Positions 37,790-52,000 of a stretch of DNA of 64,000 nt are shown here, piece by piece. Source of the stretch: Pterobdella sp. o SKG-2022. Its lineage: Eukaryota > Annelida > Clitellata > Hirudinida > Piscicolidae. Within the stretch, counting starts at the first letter, position 1. Each line of letters starts with the position of its first letter. The notes beneath the pieces were generated by a model. That model had not been told where the DNA came from and searched no databases. It was given only the letters and a program-made list of their open reading frames with translations. The position numbers and the translations under genes were made by a program. The stretch spans positions 24,857,986 to 24,921,985 of the forward strand of contig OZ038321.1 of the NCBI GenBank assembly GCA_964035795.1, given 5' to 3'.

Positions 37790-40057
37790 TTACGTTAAAT
37801 GTATCAATTTTCTTATTTCATACGTATCATACTTCTTACTAACATCAATGCAGTGGTCACTGGTATCCAATTGAAACAACTCTGCACCACCCTCGGTTTT
37901 ATTGTTGAAAATTTCGAGTTTTTCTATTTTAATAGGAATGATGCTTTGCTGTGTAGATTTATTATCACTATTTTTCGGAACTTTATTGAAACTCTCGATT
38001 ACATCATTCTCATTATGGCAACATTCCGTTTCAATATTATTCTCAGTCTTGATATTACTCTCTAAATAAACAGTTTTCTTTTCATTTTTAAAAATATTTT
38101 CAATACAATTATTCCCTTTGAAGCAGTTTTTCTGGACTCGTTCGATTCCAGCTTCTTTCCTCAACTTCGTAGGCACGTCTTGCGTGAAATTATACTCAGA
38201 ATGTGTTTTATCGCATTTTGTGGGCATAAACGCTTGGCTGCATTTGTGTTTTTGTGTTTTGTCGCAACTGTTTTGAGTTATCTTCCTGATTGGATCATTC
38301 ACTTGAGGCATCGAAGCTTCGTGGAACTTTTCAGTCTGCCTTCTCTGTATATGTTCGGCTGGGGCTCCATGCGGTTTCAGCGAGGTACTAAAAGAAACAT
38401 TTTTTTGATTTGGTTTATTTTTTTTATTTTCTATAGTTTTGTTGAACTCGACTTTAGAGCTGATTGAATATAAACTTTTAACAGTTGTATTGGGATTATT
38501 AGATTGAGTGGTTTGACTCATAAAAGAATTGCAATTTTGCGGAATATTTTGAGAAGATCGGCCAATGTTGATATGTCGGGGCAGATAATGTGACTTTACA
38601 TTACATTGAGGCATTTTTTGATAAGATGCTGTTTGACAAGCACTGCTTCTAGGTAAACTTTGTTTTCTTACCGGCGTCTGCATATAATGAATTTCAGCAT
38701 GGCGTGGCAATAAACTCTGAGATGATGTGTTTTGTTTTAATGCTTGTATGCTGAGATTTTGTTGTATAAATTGGCTTTCTAAAAATTGCGGTAAAAGATT
38801 TTGGTTTTGATAAGGTTTAATATCAGAAATTAATTGTTTTCCTGCACTAGGGCAGCTGAGTAAAATTAGTTTGTTATGATCAAAAGAACTATTTTGCACA
38901 AAACTATTTTGAAAGGAGCTTTTTATGTTGTGGTTATTGATGTTTGAGTCGTTCTGGTTGCATGTGTTGAAACTTGCAGAGTAAATGTTCATTTTAAAAT
39001 TGTTATTTGTAATCGTGTTGACAGGGTACTCGCTATTCTTCGAGCTTAAATTAGGTGCGAAAAAAGTTTTATTTCTTTTGTATTGGGTATTATCATTCAA
39101 AAACCTTTGATAATTATCATTGAAATTTTCATTGTAGTCATTAAAATCTGAATCGAAATACGTTGATTTGCCTTTTGAGAATCTTTTGTAGTTTGAAGAA
39201 CAAGAATCTTCATTGGTTACCGAGGGGATTCCTGGGTCCATCGAAGTGTTTTGGAGAGTAGTCACTTGATGGCTTGCTTCACTTGTAACTTTGTTCTTAC
39301 GCGAGTTTTTGAAAAAAGGGAGAGTGTTGCATTCAATTTGTTGAGAATCGAATTCATTTTTGTTTTTTAGTGACGTGTTCAGCATATTCCTTTTGAGATA
39401 TTGTTGGTGAGTGGTGTCAGCTTGACAATCAATTGTGTTCAAAGCTTCGGAATAAATGCAACTTGTTTTTGCACCCATGCTTTTTGCTTGGTAACTTCTG
39501 TGATCCGAAACAAACTCTTTGTTGAACAAATCTCGATTTTTGCCAAAGTTTGAGAACTTATAGAAGTTTTTATTGTTCACTAAAACTAAATCGAAATTTA
39601 AATTTTGTGGTGTCGTATTGGCGTCCAGCTCATTTTTCTCATTGTTAATTTCAGAATCAAGAAACTTCATGGACAAGTTTGATGCTCTAGTTTTTTTCTT
39701 GAGTTTGAAAGAACAAATTAAAATAAAGACTAGGAACAAAATCACTATAGCCGTGCTTACAAGAGCAATTAACACCAAAAGCTTTTTAAATTTTATTTCT
39801 TTTTTATCTCCTTCCCTCACTAAACCAATTTCATTATCTCTATTGTAATTGCCTTGAAAGTTTCCATTGTTATTTCCGATGTAACCGTCAAAAAAATTAT
39901 CATTTGAAAAATTGAAAATTTCATGTTTTTTCAAAAGAGCAGAGGGCGGTTGAAAGAGAGGCGTGTGAGGGTCATTGGTGAAGAGGATGGTAACGTTTAT
40001 GAGGGCGTGGAGAGGAGGTGTTCCTTGATCTGACGCCAAGAGTGTCAAGTTGTACCC
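37790..40057 (-). CDS. Protocadherin last exon: EC7 end, membrane helix, cytoplasmic tail
   Basis: It starts GYNLTLLASDQGTPPLHA after TTACAG, then a Gly/Asn-rich juxtamembrane stretch (GNNNGNFQGNYN). A hydrophobic helix near 39780-39706 is followed by the basic stop-transfer FKLKKK. The 640-residue tail is rich in Asn, Gln and Ser; its binding partners cannot be read from sequence. Open frames on the plus strand here are shadows. Confidence 0.94.
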   Translation of the reverse strand, partial: GYNLTLLASDQGTPPLHALINVTILFTNDPHTPLFQPPSALLKKHEIFNFSNDNFFDGYIGNNNGNFQGNYNRDNEIGLVREGDKKEIKFKKLLVLIALVSTAIVILFLVFILICSFKLKKKTRASNLSMKFLDSEINNEKNELDANTTPQNLNFDLVLVNNKNFYKFSNFGKNRDLFNKEFVSDHRSYQAKSMGAKTSCIYSEALNTIDCQADTTHQQYLKRNMLNTSLKNKNEFDSQQIECNTLPFFKNSRKNKVTSEASHQVTTLQNTSMDPGIPSVTNEDSCSSNYKRFSKGKSTYFDSDFNDYNENFNDNYQRFLNDNTQYKRNKTFFAPNLSSKNSEYPVNTITNNNFKMNIYSASFNTCNQNDSNINNHNIKSSFQNSFVQNSSFDHNKLILLSCPSAGKQLISDIKPYQNQNLLPQFLESQFIQQNLSIQALKQNTSSQSLLPRHAEIHYMQTPVRKQSLPRSSACQTASYQKMPQCNVKSHYLPRHINIGRSSQNIPQNCNSFMSQTTQSNNPNTTVKSLYSISSKVEFNKTIENKKNKPNQKNVSFSTSLKPHGAPAEHIQRRQTEKFHEASMPQVNDPIRKITQNSCDKTQKHKCSQAFMPTKCDKTHSEYNFTQDVPTKLRKEAGIERVQKNCFKGNNCIENIFKNEKKTVYLESNIKTENNIETECCHNENDVIESFNKVPKNSDNKSTQQSIIPIKIEKLEIFNNKTEGGAELFQLDTSDHCIDVSKKYDTYEIRKLIHLT

Positions 40058-43000
40058 CTGTAATTTTCAATTGTATTCTGATTCAGTGTATTCTATTCAT
40101 TTTTTTCAATAAAATAAATGAAGAATAAATCGTATGAAAATGTTAATTTAAGCGTCATCATTACCACTCCAATAAAATGACATAAAAGGCTCTGATATTG
40201 CTCGGAATAATTAGTTTTCCATGATTGGAGAATTTTAAGTGTCTTTAAATTCGAAATGATAAATTTGAAGTTGAAAATTCTAATTAAAATTTAGAACGTT
40301 GTGCATCTGAGAACACAACCCTGATGTCTCGAGATGCCTCTAGTTTTTTCATCTGGTCGCATCGAATTACCTTCTAGCAAAAAGTTTCAAAAAAATTTTA
40401 AATATTCAAAATTCCAAAAAAATTCTTTTTCTAGAGAAAATAAAATCTTTAAAAAATATTGGAACATGATATAGATGTGACTTTGAAGGAGTTCACCAAA
40501 AAACCTGCAAAATAATAGATGGTATCATTTGTCCGACGTGCGCCCATATACCTTTTGATGAATGTCTTTAGATGTATTGATAATTGTGAGTAACGGTGAT
40601 CTCAGTGAATCTTATGCATCTAATAAATGCTTGCTCACGCAAAATAACACGGCAAATACTAGTTTACTGTTTCACACACAGACTTTAAAATTTTTTTTTG
40701 AAATAAATATAATGTAGTTATGTTAAACTTACGATTGATTAACGTTTAGATTTTCCAATTAAAGATTTATTTTTATCAGAGTTTTATGTTAGGGAACTTT
40801 TCTTTTCGTTATCTTTAAATTAATTCTCATCAGCATCATGCATTTGAGCTGATGAAGAATAATGGAACACAAATGATACGGTGGCCTTAGCATCGCTCTA
40901 TCAATTACAAATATTTCACATTCAATTTAAATTAATTTTTTACACAACAGTTTAGTCGTGATTTAACGTTAGGAATAAACCTTTTTTATGGGCTGATTCA
41001 CTTTGAAACACATTCAAATTTCTTTTTGAGCATTTTAATTATACATAAAAATAATGGTTTATACTACAATCAAATGCAACTGAATAATTCCACCATTGTT
41101 AACCCGCCATAAAAAATCTTTGAAATCTTTTAAGGTTCTATTGGTGAGAATAAATACTTTCAAAACCTTAAAACGATTTTATTCGTGAAAAACCCTGTCA
41201 ATGAAAACAAAATAAACAGCGAAAACAACAATTATCACGATAAAACTAAATTATTGCATCTAAAATTACAAGAAATTGGGTTCCAAAAAGTATTTTGAAA
41301 TTCTGAAAAACTGCTTCAAACCCAAAAAGCGTTGAATCAAGGGGAGAATTTTTTGTCCATCATACTATCTCCCAGTCCTTCTAAACCATCAAGCTACATT
41401 GCCATCTGAAATTCTTCGATAAGACTAACTATTCTTTGCACCTAACTTATTTTCGCTCACATTATCGTAATTCTTTTTTTTACTTGGTATTATATATGTA
41501 AACTCTGAACCAGCTGAATATTAAGTATTTTTTATAGAAATATGTTGAAAAAGTATTGTGAATAACACTTGAAAGAAAGCCAAAACCCAATAAATTCAAA
41601 TTTTTATTAGCACAAAGTTTTTCGATTTATTAAATGTTATAAATAGCAACAACTTAAAAAAATGTTTTCAGAATATGACAAGTATTTATTATCAGACTGT
41701 TACATATAAAAGCAGTCTCCACGTGCGATGGTGCTGAAAAATAAATTTTACAAGCTTCCCAATCTATATTTCTAAGAGACATTTGTTATTGCAGTTCTAA
41801 GCTGCAACCGCTTCCACATGCTTTTATATCAGCAAAAAAAAATTTGAAACTTGTATTTTTGAGTTTCAAAATTAAAACTTCAAAATTTTTGGTTTATGGA
41901 ACCAATTTGCATACAACTGAAAATGTGTGAAAATGCACCTCATTGAAGTTATATTCGTATTGCTAAAAGCTTTCTAAAAGCTTAATTCCAAAACTGGAGT
42001 TTTTTATATCTACGAATTGAACAAATATTTGAGAATTAATTTTTAGCGCTATTTTTTGCGCAATTAATTTGCAATCAAGAAACTGTAGCAAAACTTGAAT
42101 AATATATTATGATGAAAATTGCAAAACAGTTTTAAAAAATTAAAACTTCAATTTTCTAAACATATTCTATTCACTAAATCATAAATCAAACTAAAAACTC
42201 CATCGATCAAATGGAAAATGGAGCAAGATAAAAAAAAGCTTGATTTTAAATAAGGAAGGGAGTTGCTAAGAGATTATTAAAGTTCGATATTCATCTAAGA
42301 ATTAAAACCATTTCCAAGGTTTTTTGACTTGGTTTTGTGAGCTACTTTTAATTATGAAGTGTGTTTGAAGAGAAAAAATTCAATTTTGTCTGCTTTTAAT
42401 TTGAAATTTTCTTTTGAAAAGGTTTTCGCATATCAACTGTTGAACCAATTAAATGCTTTTTGTACATGAATTTTTAATGAAATTTTCAAAACGAAAATTC
42501 TGAAATTTAAATTTGCAAATTGGAAAAGTATGGGCTTAAAAATTTCAAAAGTTTTTTCCTAAAATTTAATGCATCTGTGACAAAAATTATTGGTAAAGAA
42601 TATTTTTTCAAGTAAAAATTTGAATTTTTATTTTTATCCATTTCAAAAATAAAAACCTTTTGCAGAAATATCAAGTTGTAGCATTTGAAAATAATCTTAA
42701 TTTTCAATTTTTTCTGAATAACCCAAAACTCACCATTGCTTGAACTTATAGAAATTTAACGCTGATAATCAAAACGATTTTGGTAATTTTAATTTTTTTT
42801 GATAATTTGAATAGAATTCGACCATTAAATCAAAAGCAGAGAAGAAAGCGAAAGGAAATATAGGGCGATAAACATTTCGAGTTTATAGAAATTTGTGCTA
42901 TGTTATATGGATTATGAAGATATTTCCAATTTTTTGAAAATTATTCAGCATTAATTGAATTTTTTAGTATTGTTCAAGATTGTTTATGTGCTGCGGAATT

Positions 43001-46000
43001 TATGTACTCAAACCCATTCTCATGCCCATCTTCGGCATACAATTTTCTCTGCCTTTTTAAAAAAAATTTTTTGGAAATCTTTATTAATATTGATTGAAAA
43101 TTTTTCAAAAACTCAAAATAAAGAAAACTGTGAAAAACAAAAGTAAAATGAACAAAGACGACACAAATATGGTGTTTGAAGAGGTCTTTTGCAATTGCAA
43201 TTCTACACTAGCACATTCAACAATTTAATGTTTATTCAACATCAGTCTTCTAATTAATTGATTGTTTTCAACCGAATTTTGCTGATGAAAAAACTATGGG
43301 CTGTTACTTATCACAGATTATATAATCACGCCATTGATTTGAAAAAAAATTTTTTATCTTGCTTTTGTGCTCCTATTTGAGTCATCATCTTGCACATGAA
43401 GATTCTATCTCGTGATATAATTTTGATCAAATTTTTTTGCTACCAGTTTCAATGTTCCCATCTCTCTAAGCAAAATCTTTTTATTTTCAGTTAATCACCC
43501 TTCACTTCATATGTAGACACTCATAAGATTTAACTTCATTTTCAAAGTCTGCGTCAAAATAGAAACTACCGATGGATTTACTCGCATAAACATATTCTGC
43601 TCTTGAAACTCACAAAATTGAATAAGACTACATAAGGTTTAGATATTATTATAATGATTACCATCATTAAACGAACCTATATTTTTTAATAAATTCAACC
43701 TTATCATCAACTTCTTAATCAGTTTTATGACGCAGCAACTTGTAAGAGAATTACTTTGATTCTATAATTCAGAATCTAATATTTACAACATATTTTGAAT
43801 GATTGGAAAATGCAAAAAATTTTTGAATTTTAGTTCCATTAATTTCCATCAAAATCAATTGTCAGGGAATTAGTAACTAGATTCAGAACCTTAATGAATT
43901 TGTCTTGTTCAGTTGTTAAATTATTCAATTGGTGTTTAAGACGTCTTAAATAACTGAAATTTTTTTTTCTATATATATTATTATTGATGTTAATATATAA
44001 GTTTTTTTAACACATTTCCATAAAAGTTGGTCTGTCACAGCAAATTCAGTGTTTTGATGTTATTTTTTGAAGAGATTCACATATTGTTTTATGAATGTTT
44101 CACAAATAATTGAAATTGAAAGTCATCTTAATAACAATAAATCAATCTTTCGATTAAAGTGCTGTTGTGATTATATTAAACTCAAGTCTATAAATCACCG
44201 AAAAACATGTGGGTATGGAGGTAGAAGTCGATTCGGAGAAAATGCAGTTTGAAAATACGCAAGAGGAACGAATATCAATGGTGACTATATTGCGGGAAAA
44301 AAAATATTTTCTTATAATTTTCAAGATTATTATTTATTTGTTCAAAAGATATACTGTTTAAGAATAATTTTACTTTTAATTATTATTGATGCCGATCGAC
44401 GGGAGAAAAAAATTAATTTGCTAGTCAATTTTCGACAATCAAATAAAATTAAAACGTCGATTAGGATAGTAAATAAGATTGTAAAACTGATTCCTATTGG
44501 CAATATTACGTGTTTTAGGCATATAAAATCATATGAAAACTAGATTTAAGAATATGAAACGGTATAGAGAAGGCTAGTTTTCATTTTATTAGGCGGGTAA
44601 TTCGATTTTTTTTATTTTTGCATAAATTGGTTTTGAAATAAAATTTTACAGTTTTTCAAACTTTTTTTCAAACTTCATTCTTTAACACCTTTTTTTACAA
44701 AATATAAGCTGCATGAAAAAAAAATTTTTTTCTAGGCATTATTCCAGTAATACTGTATTTTTAAATTAATCACGAAATTTCAATTTTACGGCAAATTTAG
44801 CGTGCTATGATTAATAAACTCTTTTTTAAAATCATTGACACAAATTTTTTTACGACCCAGTTTTACTACCTTGTGGAGGCTATTACCATAAGCTTTAACG
44901 CTAGGAAATATTAGAATTGATTGAAAAGTATGTTTCATTAGCGACATAAAGCCATTGCTTCAGTATGAGACTGCGTTTATTTTATGGAAAAAACTCTCAT
45001 CTACTTATTGCTGTCCAAGTCACCTTATCACCCTATAAACTTCTTTTCTCACTCTCTCTCCCTAATTGCGTGTGGTTTTATGGATATTTTAAAGAATGAA
45101 TAAATCTAATAAAGCGCTTTCATAGCACACGTTTTCACGTTTTTTTCCTGCCAAGTCAATGTCTCTTATCAACTAAGTGGTCCGGAGAGCAACTTTTTTG
45201 GTGATAAACAGCGTATAAATGATTTGGAGTTAATAAATTATCTTAAACTTAATTAGCGGTTTTTAAACAAAGTTTATCCATGTTTTAAAGTCTTATTGTA
45301 CCTGACCAAAATATCACTAATTAAAATACTCTCTACCGTATGTAACATTTTTTAAATAGAAATTTCAAGTTTTACTTTATTATAGAAATTATATGAAACT
45401 CAATTTATTAAAAATACGATGTCTTTAAAAAACTTTACTCTAAAATTAAATTCTAGAAACGATTGCAATTCATGAATACATTTATACTCTCAAAGTATAT
45501 TTATGGCAATGAAATTATCAACCTGGTCTTCTTTACTTGTCACAGTGGGGTAGTTAGCGTCAGTAAAATCCGTGTAGCATTCTTGCTTAAAAGACATAGT
45601 AAGATTTAAAAGTTTAACTTTCTCTAACCATTCTTTTTCAATTGTTCCATGAAGCTTTTTTTCTTCTCTTAGGTGGATTGTATTTCGTTCATTATTATGG
45701 TATGTGAGTTTTCCTGTTTGGCGGTCAACAGAGAACAAGCAGCAAAACATGTCTGCAAAAAAGTAAAAAAAAAATTAAATAAAGATTGGATAAAAAGGTA
45801 TTATCAAATATTTAAAAAAAATTTTTTGTAAGAAAATTGCATTTGTATGAAAAGTAATTTGAAAATTTTCCTACCAATATTTCTATTTTTCTTTGATGTT
45901 ACATTGTGAGGTAGCCCATTTTGATCAACTTTAGAAATCGAATTAGCTTTTTTCCTTTCATGCAAGTTTGTCATATGTTTGTCATTCTTTTTCACAGCTT

Positions 46001-49000
46001 TTTCATTTGCGTTTTCTTTTTTTAACGCAATATCATTCGTATCAAACTTGTTAACACGCAACGAATTTGATGGTATGTTACTTAAAGGCAGACAGTCAGT
46101 CAAGGCATACACCACTTTAGAATTTGAAACCGCTACGTCTTGATCCACAGCCAACACCCATCCTATAGTGATTTGAGGAAAGTTTTCTTCAGTCGCATCC
46201 ACCTTGCTTTTACCAGAATCAGTTTTGTTTTTAATAGTATCAATTATGTTGGTTTGAATTTTAGTGCTGTGCTCGGGTTTTGAAGTATTTGTATTTTTGT
46301 ATAACTTAAAATTAATTTGAGGAGGAGGATAAACGAAAATTGGACTATGATCATTTACGTCATCAATTCTAACATATACTGTAGCTGTTGCCACATTGTT
46401 GTTAAAAATCGATTCATCATCCACATTCTCGACCACTTCAACTCTAAACACATACATATCCGTCTTCTCTTTGTCGAGAGAAAAGTTGACAATTATTTCT
46501 CCACTTGTTGAGTCAATGGAAAACATGTTTGAATCAGTTTTGATAATCATTTGGGCCACATTTATCTGGGTTCTAGAAGCCGATTCTTTGTCACTGTGTT
46601 TCTCAAACAGTTTAGTTGCTTTTTTATAAACATTTTCTAATGAAGCGGTATATTTTCTTATGCGGTAGTAAAAGATGTTGTACGGGAACTGGTCTTCATC
46701 GTATGCGAAAACTGCTCCTATAATCCGACCTGGTTCGGTAGATTCTAAAGTCGAGAAAAAATATTCCGGTTGGTCAAACGAAGGCTTTTGGTCATTTTCA
46801 TCTTTTATTAAAATTTCCACTAGGGCACTAGAAGAATGGCGTTTGTCTTTTCCATTGTCTCTGGCTACAACAGTCACCAAACAAGAGGCCATTTCTTCTC
46901 TATTGAGCCGTATATTTGCTTGCAAAACACCCGAATCCACGTCGATGCTAAATGCGTTTGTTATCTCTGTCGAAAATTTAAACGTTTCATTTATTTGCAG
47001 GCTGTTTAAAAAATCTCTACTTTTTGAAACTTGTGGAGGCGTTGTGAAGATATATTGCGTGAAGTTACTTTTGAGAGATTTGTGAAGTTTTGAGTTTGAA
47101 ATTTTGGTGTAAAGATTTTTCTTCGTATAATTATAAAAAACATTTGCGATGAAAAAGGAGATTCTGCTGTTATCACCCGTATCTTCATCGGAAACTGGAA
47201 GTTTTATTAATTTTGAGGGCACAACATTATTCTCAGAAATCTCAGTTGTATATCGAGCTTTAGAAAAAGTAGGATGGTTATCGTTGTCATCAATAACGTC
47301 CACGCTAATCTGTCGGGTAGTTTTTCTTTCCGGAATTCCTCCATCTACACAAACTATTTCTAAATAATACCTGTCAATGATGTCGGAATAATAAGACATA
47401 AAGAATATTTCAAAGGTTTATTTAGTATGTTTTTTTTTTTAAAATAAGTATATTTAAAATCATTAATAAATTTTATTAAGATACAAAGCTTCTTGTTAAA
47501 AAAGTAAAATTTTCAAGTATATTTTGAAAAGTATTTGCGAAGTATTTCAAGCAATCAAATAAAACAGAAACCGAGAAAAGTTACTTTCAAACTTTAAAAT
47601 TTTGTGACAATTTTGAGCTGAAAAATTTTTGAAATTTCAATTTATAATTAAATTGAAGTTGACAAAGCAATGTTGAAACAATATGGGAATTTGTGAGTTT
47701 TGAAATTCTAGAAAAGCTTGTATAATAACATAAAATGAATGCCGAAAAAATTCCGAAAAAAATTCGAATGTTGAATTCGGAAATTTTTGAATAATTTAAA
47801 ATGGTGAAAAATAACTATGAGTTATATGCAAATTTTATAAAAAAAAAATTTGTAGAATCGATTCGATTTTTCAAGTTTTAAACATCGTGTGTTTCACATA
47901 AAACTTGGAACCCCAACTTTGAAAAAAATTTTTTTGATTATTCAAAAAATGATTTTTTGAAGAAATAAATGAGTTTAAAATATTTAAAAAACTTAAAACT
48001 GCTTGATATAGACGCAAGTATTAATATATATTATTAACATATAATTCAGTGTTGAAAATATTCAGATTTTTTCCTATTTTAATTTTTTAGTTGAATTTTT
48101 GAAGATTTCAATTTTACCATATTATAACTTTGGCATTTTCATTCCAAATTTTGAAATTTATTTCTTCGCCAACTTTTCTCATTTTTGTTTATTTCCTATA
48201 TATAATAGTGGCGTAAAAACAAATAAGAAAATAAATATGATTTAATATTTATTCAACTCTAGAATTTTGTTCAAATTTTGAAAATAAGTATCAGAAACTT
48301 AAAAACATCAAACTAAATTTTTTTGTGGAGTTGTCCAATGACGTTAATCTTTTTCTACACACTCAGTTCATCTTCATTAAATATTAACTAACTATCATTA
48401 GTAATTAAAAGATAAATCACCTATTTTATTCGTTTCTATCTTTGAAAAGTTTCAACTTTCAATTACAACTATCAAACAATTGAAACAGCTAGATTTAGCT
48501 TTTGTTCTCTACTGACCGTGGAAACCACCTCTTATCAGTAGTAAACTAAACTTTAACCCACCAGGTTAAAATATTATAAGCGCTTGAACTTTCTCTCTAC
48601 AAAAGCATTCTCATTAATAGCTAATCAATGCAAACTTTTTAATTTTTTTGTTCTTCCATAGATTTCTTCCAGTTTATTCATTTTTTTAAACTTACATATG
48701 AAATAACGCTTGCAAGACCATCTGTTTCACGACCCAGCGGTAGTTTCATTTAGTATACACTCAAGAAAAAAAGTGTGACGCTCAAAGGTTCACTTTATCT
48801 GTTTTCCTAGGTTCTAATATTCCTACACGTTTTTCATTTCCGTTTGGATTATCTTCAAATTTTCCAATTCATCTTTTATATGCTGCCATCACTTTTTTCT
48901 CTGCTGGATTCAAAAACTCATAGCACTAGTTTGAGCATGAAGTTTCAGCAACAGAGTCACTGTTGTCTTTGATGCAATTTCAAAATGGCTTTGTTCTTTT

Positions 49001-52000
49001 GATGCGTGGTGAGTAATTAGCCTTAAAACACCAATAAAGCAAGCACAAAATCACATTTGACGTATGCTTTCCATTGAAATATCCAGTTTTTTATATCAAA
49101 AATTACTTTTGTGCTTTCCTAACTCACTTCCAACTTTTGGCTTCAACAAAATCTTTTTTGTCCAAATAAAAGCATGTGTGTTGCTAATATCATTCTCTCT
49201 TTCCTAAAACTTCATTTTTATCTGTGATATTTCAGATGGGGCTCACTACCAATTCTCAACATCAACATTTTGAACCTCTCTCTAAAGATCGATACCAGCT
49301 CTATTGCTTGCATTTTTTTGGTCATACGAAAAACCATTTTTTTTATATCAAAGCTATTAAAAATTCATGCAAATAATTGCCTTTTGTTACTACTTCATAA
49401 GTCTCCTACACTACTGAGTCTTCTACTGTATTTCGTTTCCTTCTTTCACTAAGTGAAATACTTCCAAAATTATTTGGTTGAATTTTTTGAATATTTTACA
49501 TCAGCCTATGCTTTTGAGTACGGTTGGTTTTTCTGTTTATGGTAGCTTGTTTTTATAGATTAACCATGAACCGCGCATTGGACGCAAGCCAGATTTCTTG
49601 ATAATTATTACGATTTTTAAATCATTTCATTTTTATATAACTTCAAACTGTATATCTGTTAATCGCAAACATCAAAAAAACCCACCTACTTATATTCTTT
49701 TTTAATCATAATTTTCATATATTTTAAGCTTCTTTCCAGCAAACATACTTTTAAAACTGCGGCCTAAATAAAGTATAAATCAACTTAGCCGATTAATGAG
49801 AAAATTTAATTCCTAATTTATCGGGCTGGGGTTTGTGCGTTTATTTTCATTAAATGATAGTGGGAAAAAAATATTGGGTAAAATGAAATTAGCTTTGATT
49901 AAAAACAAAAAACTAAACATCTGTCTTTAAATCAACGTTTTTTGTCAAACTTTTCAACCAACTAGGGTTGAGTTACCATTTCTCTTAAGTTGATTTTACT
50001 AGATAATAGCTCAATTTTATGTGGTGAAAAAATTCAATTTTATAACAAGTAATTATTACTGAAAACTTAAAATTTTGAGAAATAAAATTTTTTTATGAAA
50101 TCATTACTTCAAACTTATAGAAAGATTTTGCTATAAAAAGTATGTGAATTTAATGAAATTCAAAAACCAAGGGCTCAATTAATTCGCCTTCAAATGGAAA
50201 TACAATGCAGAGTTTCATGATAGGGTAGTAGCTACAAACTGCTTGAAAATATCAAAATATTAAATTCATTATTCTTGATTTTTATTGTAAGATGAGGAAG
50301 ATTTTAGATACATATATTTTTGCAAAAGCTAAAATTTCCGACAAATTTAACTTTGTAATACTTCTTTAGTCTAAAATTAATGAATTATGAAAAAGTTGAA
50401 CTTGTCGAAAATTTTAGTTTTTTGAAAAAATCTATGTATCTGAAATATTCCTCGTTTTAAGATAAAAATTAAGAAAATTGAATTTAAAAAAAAAGATACG
50501 TAAGGTGTCTCTAAAATACCAATAAAAAATCCCAAAATATCTTAAATTTTGCGTAAAAATTTTTTAATAAGACATGCTGAATTGTTTTTAAAAGACTAGT
50601 GTCAACACATTTTTGATGAATCGACCATGTTGACAGGTGTACAAGGAGAACAATTTTGCAAAAAAAACTCAATAAATACGTTATATTAAGAACTCAATGC
50701 TTTTCAAAAAGTTGAGATTGATGCCAAATAATTGTGCCCAAAATTCTAATTACCTTTTTGTGTTTTTATTCACACTCATAACAACAGTGCTTCATAGCAA
50801 ATTTACTTGGGATATTGATACTGAGAAGTTTCACGCAAAAATACTTTTATAATTTTAGGGTTTTTCTCGCATTTTTATTTGTTGCAGGTAGTAGGATCTT
50901 TCCATCTTGCTTGGATTACAAAGAATTACAGTTTTTGGAATTTTAATATTTTATATTTTCGCGTTGAGATTTTTAGATTGAACTTTATGGAATCTTAAGA
51001 GTTTTTGAGAAAAAATAAAATTAATTAACGACAAAATTAATGTTTTTATAGTTTGAATTAGAAGTGAAGGTAATTAAAACGTTATAAAGAGTGAAGTTAT
51101 CTTGATTGGTAAAAGGCTGTAATGGTCTTCAATTGGGAGATCAAATCGGTATATAGCATGATACACATCTATGAAAATCGTTTTTCAATTTGAAGTTCAA
51201 TAAGATCAAAATGTTCTACTTTAATAATGATAAGAAGGGTTAAAATAACGTTATTAAAAAATTAAATTCTAAATGTGAAAGATCATTTTTGACAAATAAA
51301 CTAAAAATAGTGTTACAAAGAAAATAAAATGTGTTATCAACAGAGAAGTTAATTAAAAGATATTGAAACTGAATTTTATGTAAGAATCTGAATTTCTAAA
51401 TTTCCCTTATAGTAGACATCTTTTCAAGATGAAATCATAGATTTATAAGAACACTGGAAAAATCTTAATTGAAAAAGTAGAAATTTCAAGTTGCATGACT
51501 TCACTAAAAAATGATATGCATTTGAATATTTTCAGTTATAGCAAAAGCCAAAGATTTCAAAACTTGAAATTTTCAATTCGACATTTTGAGATCGCATTAA
51601 CTTTTTATCACCTCAGACCAGTTTTTTTGGAATTCTACTATAAACTTTCAGTTTCCCAACTCACGATTTGAACATTTTATTTAGATATTTTTTTGTCTAA
51701 ACATTTTATATTTTTCGAAAGTTTATTAGCTAAGACATAAACTCAAAAAATACTATAAATTGAATTTTTAATATTTTTTATTGAATTTTCTCTATAAATT
51801 TAAGATACTTGACGCTCGGAATTTTAATTTTTCACCAACTTCATAAGTTGAAACTTATACAAACCAAATCAAAACTTTTAAAAAAACAAGTTCACATGCA
51901 TCTATCTGAGCCTCATTTTCCTCTTCATTATTCCAACCTTATTAATACACTACCAAGGAAATATTCTACTCAAAAACCTCAGGAATACGCTCACCTGGGC

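Noticed and set aside
40830..40875. Hammerhead-like CTGATGAAG near 40853
   Set aside because: There is no GAAA at the right distance and no closing stems; chance in AT-rich DNA.
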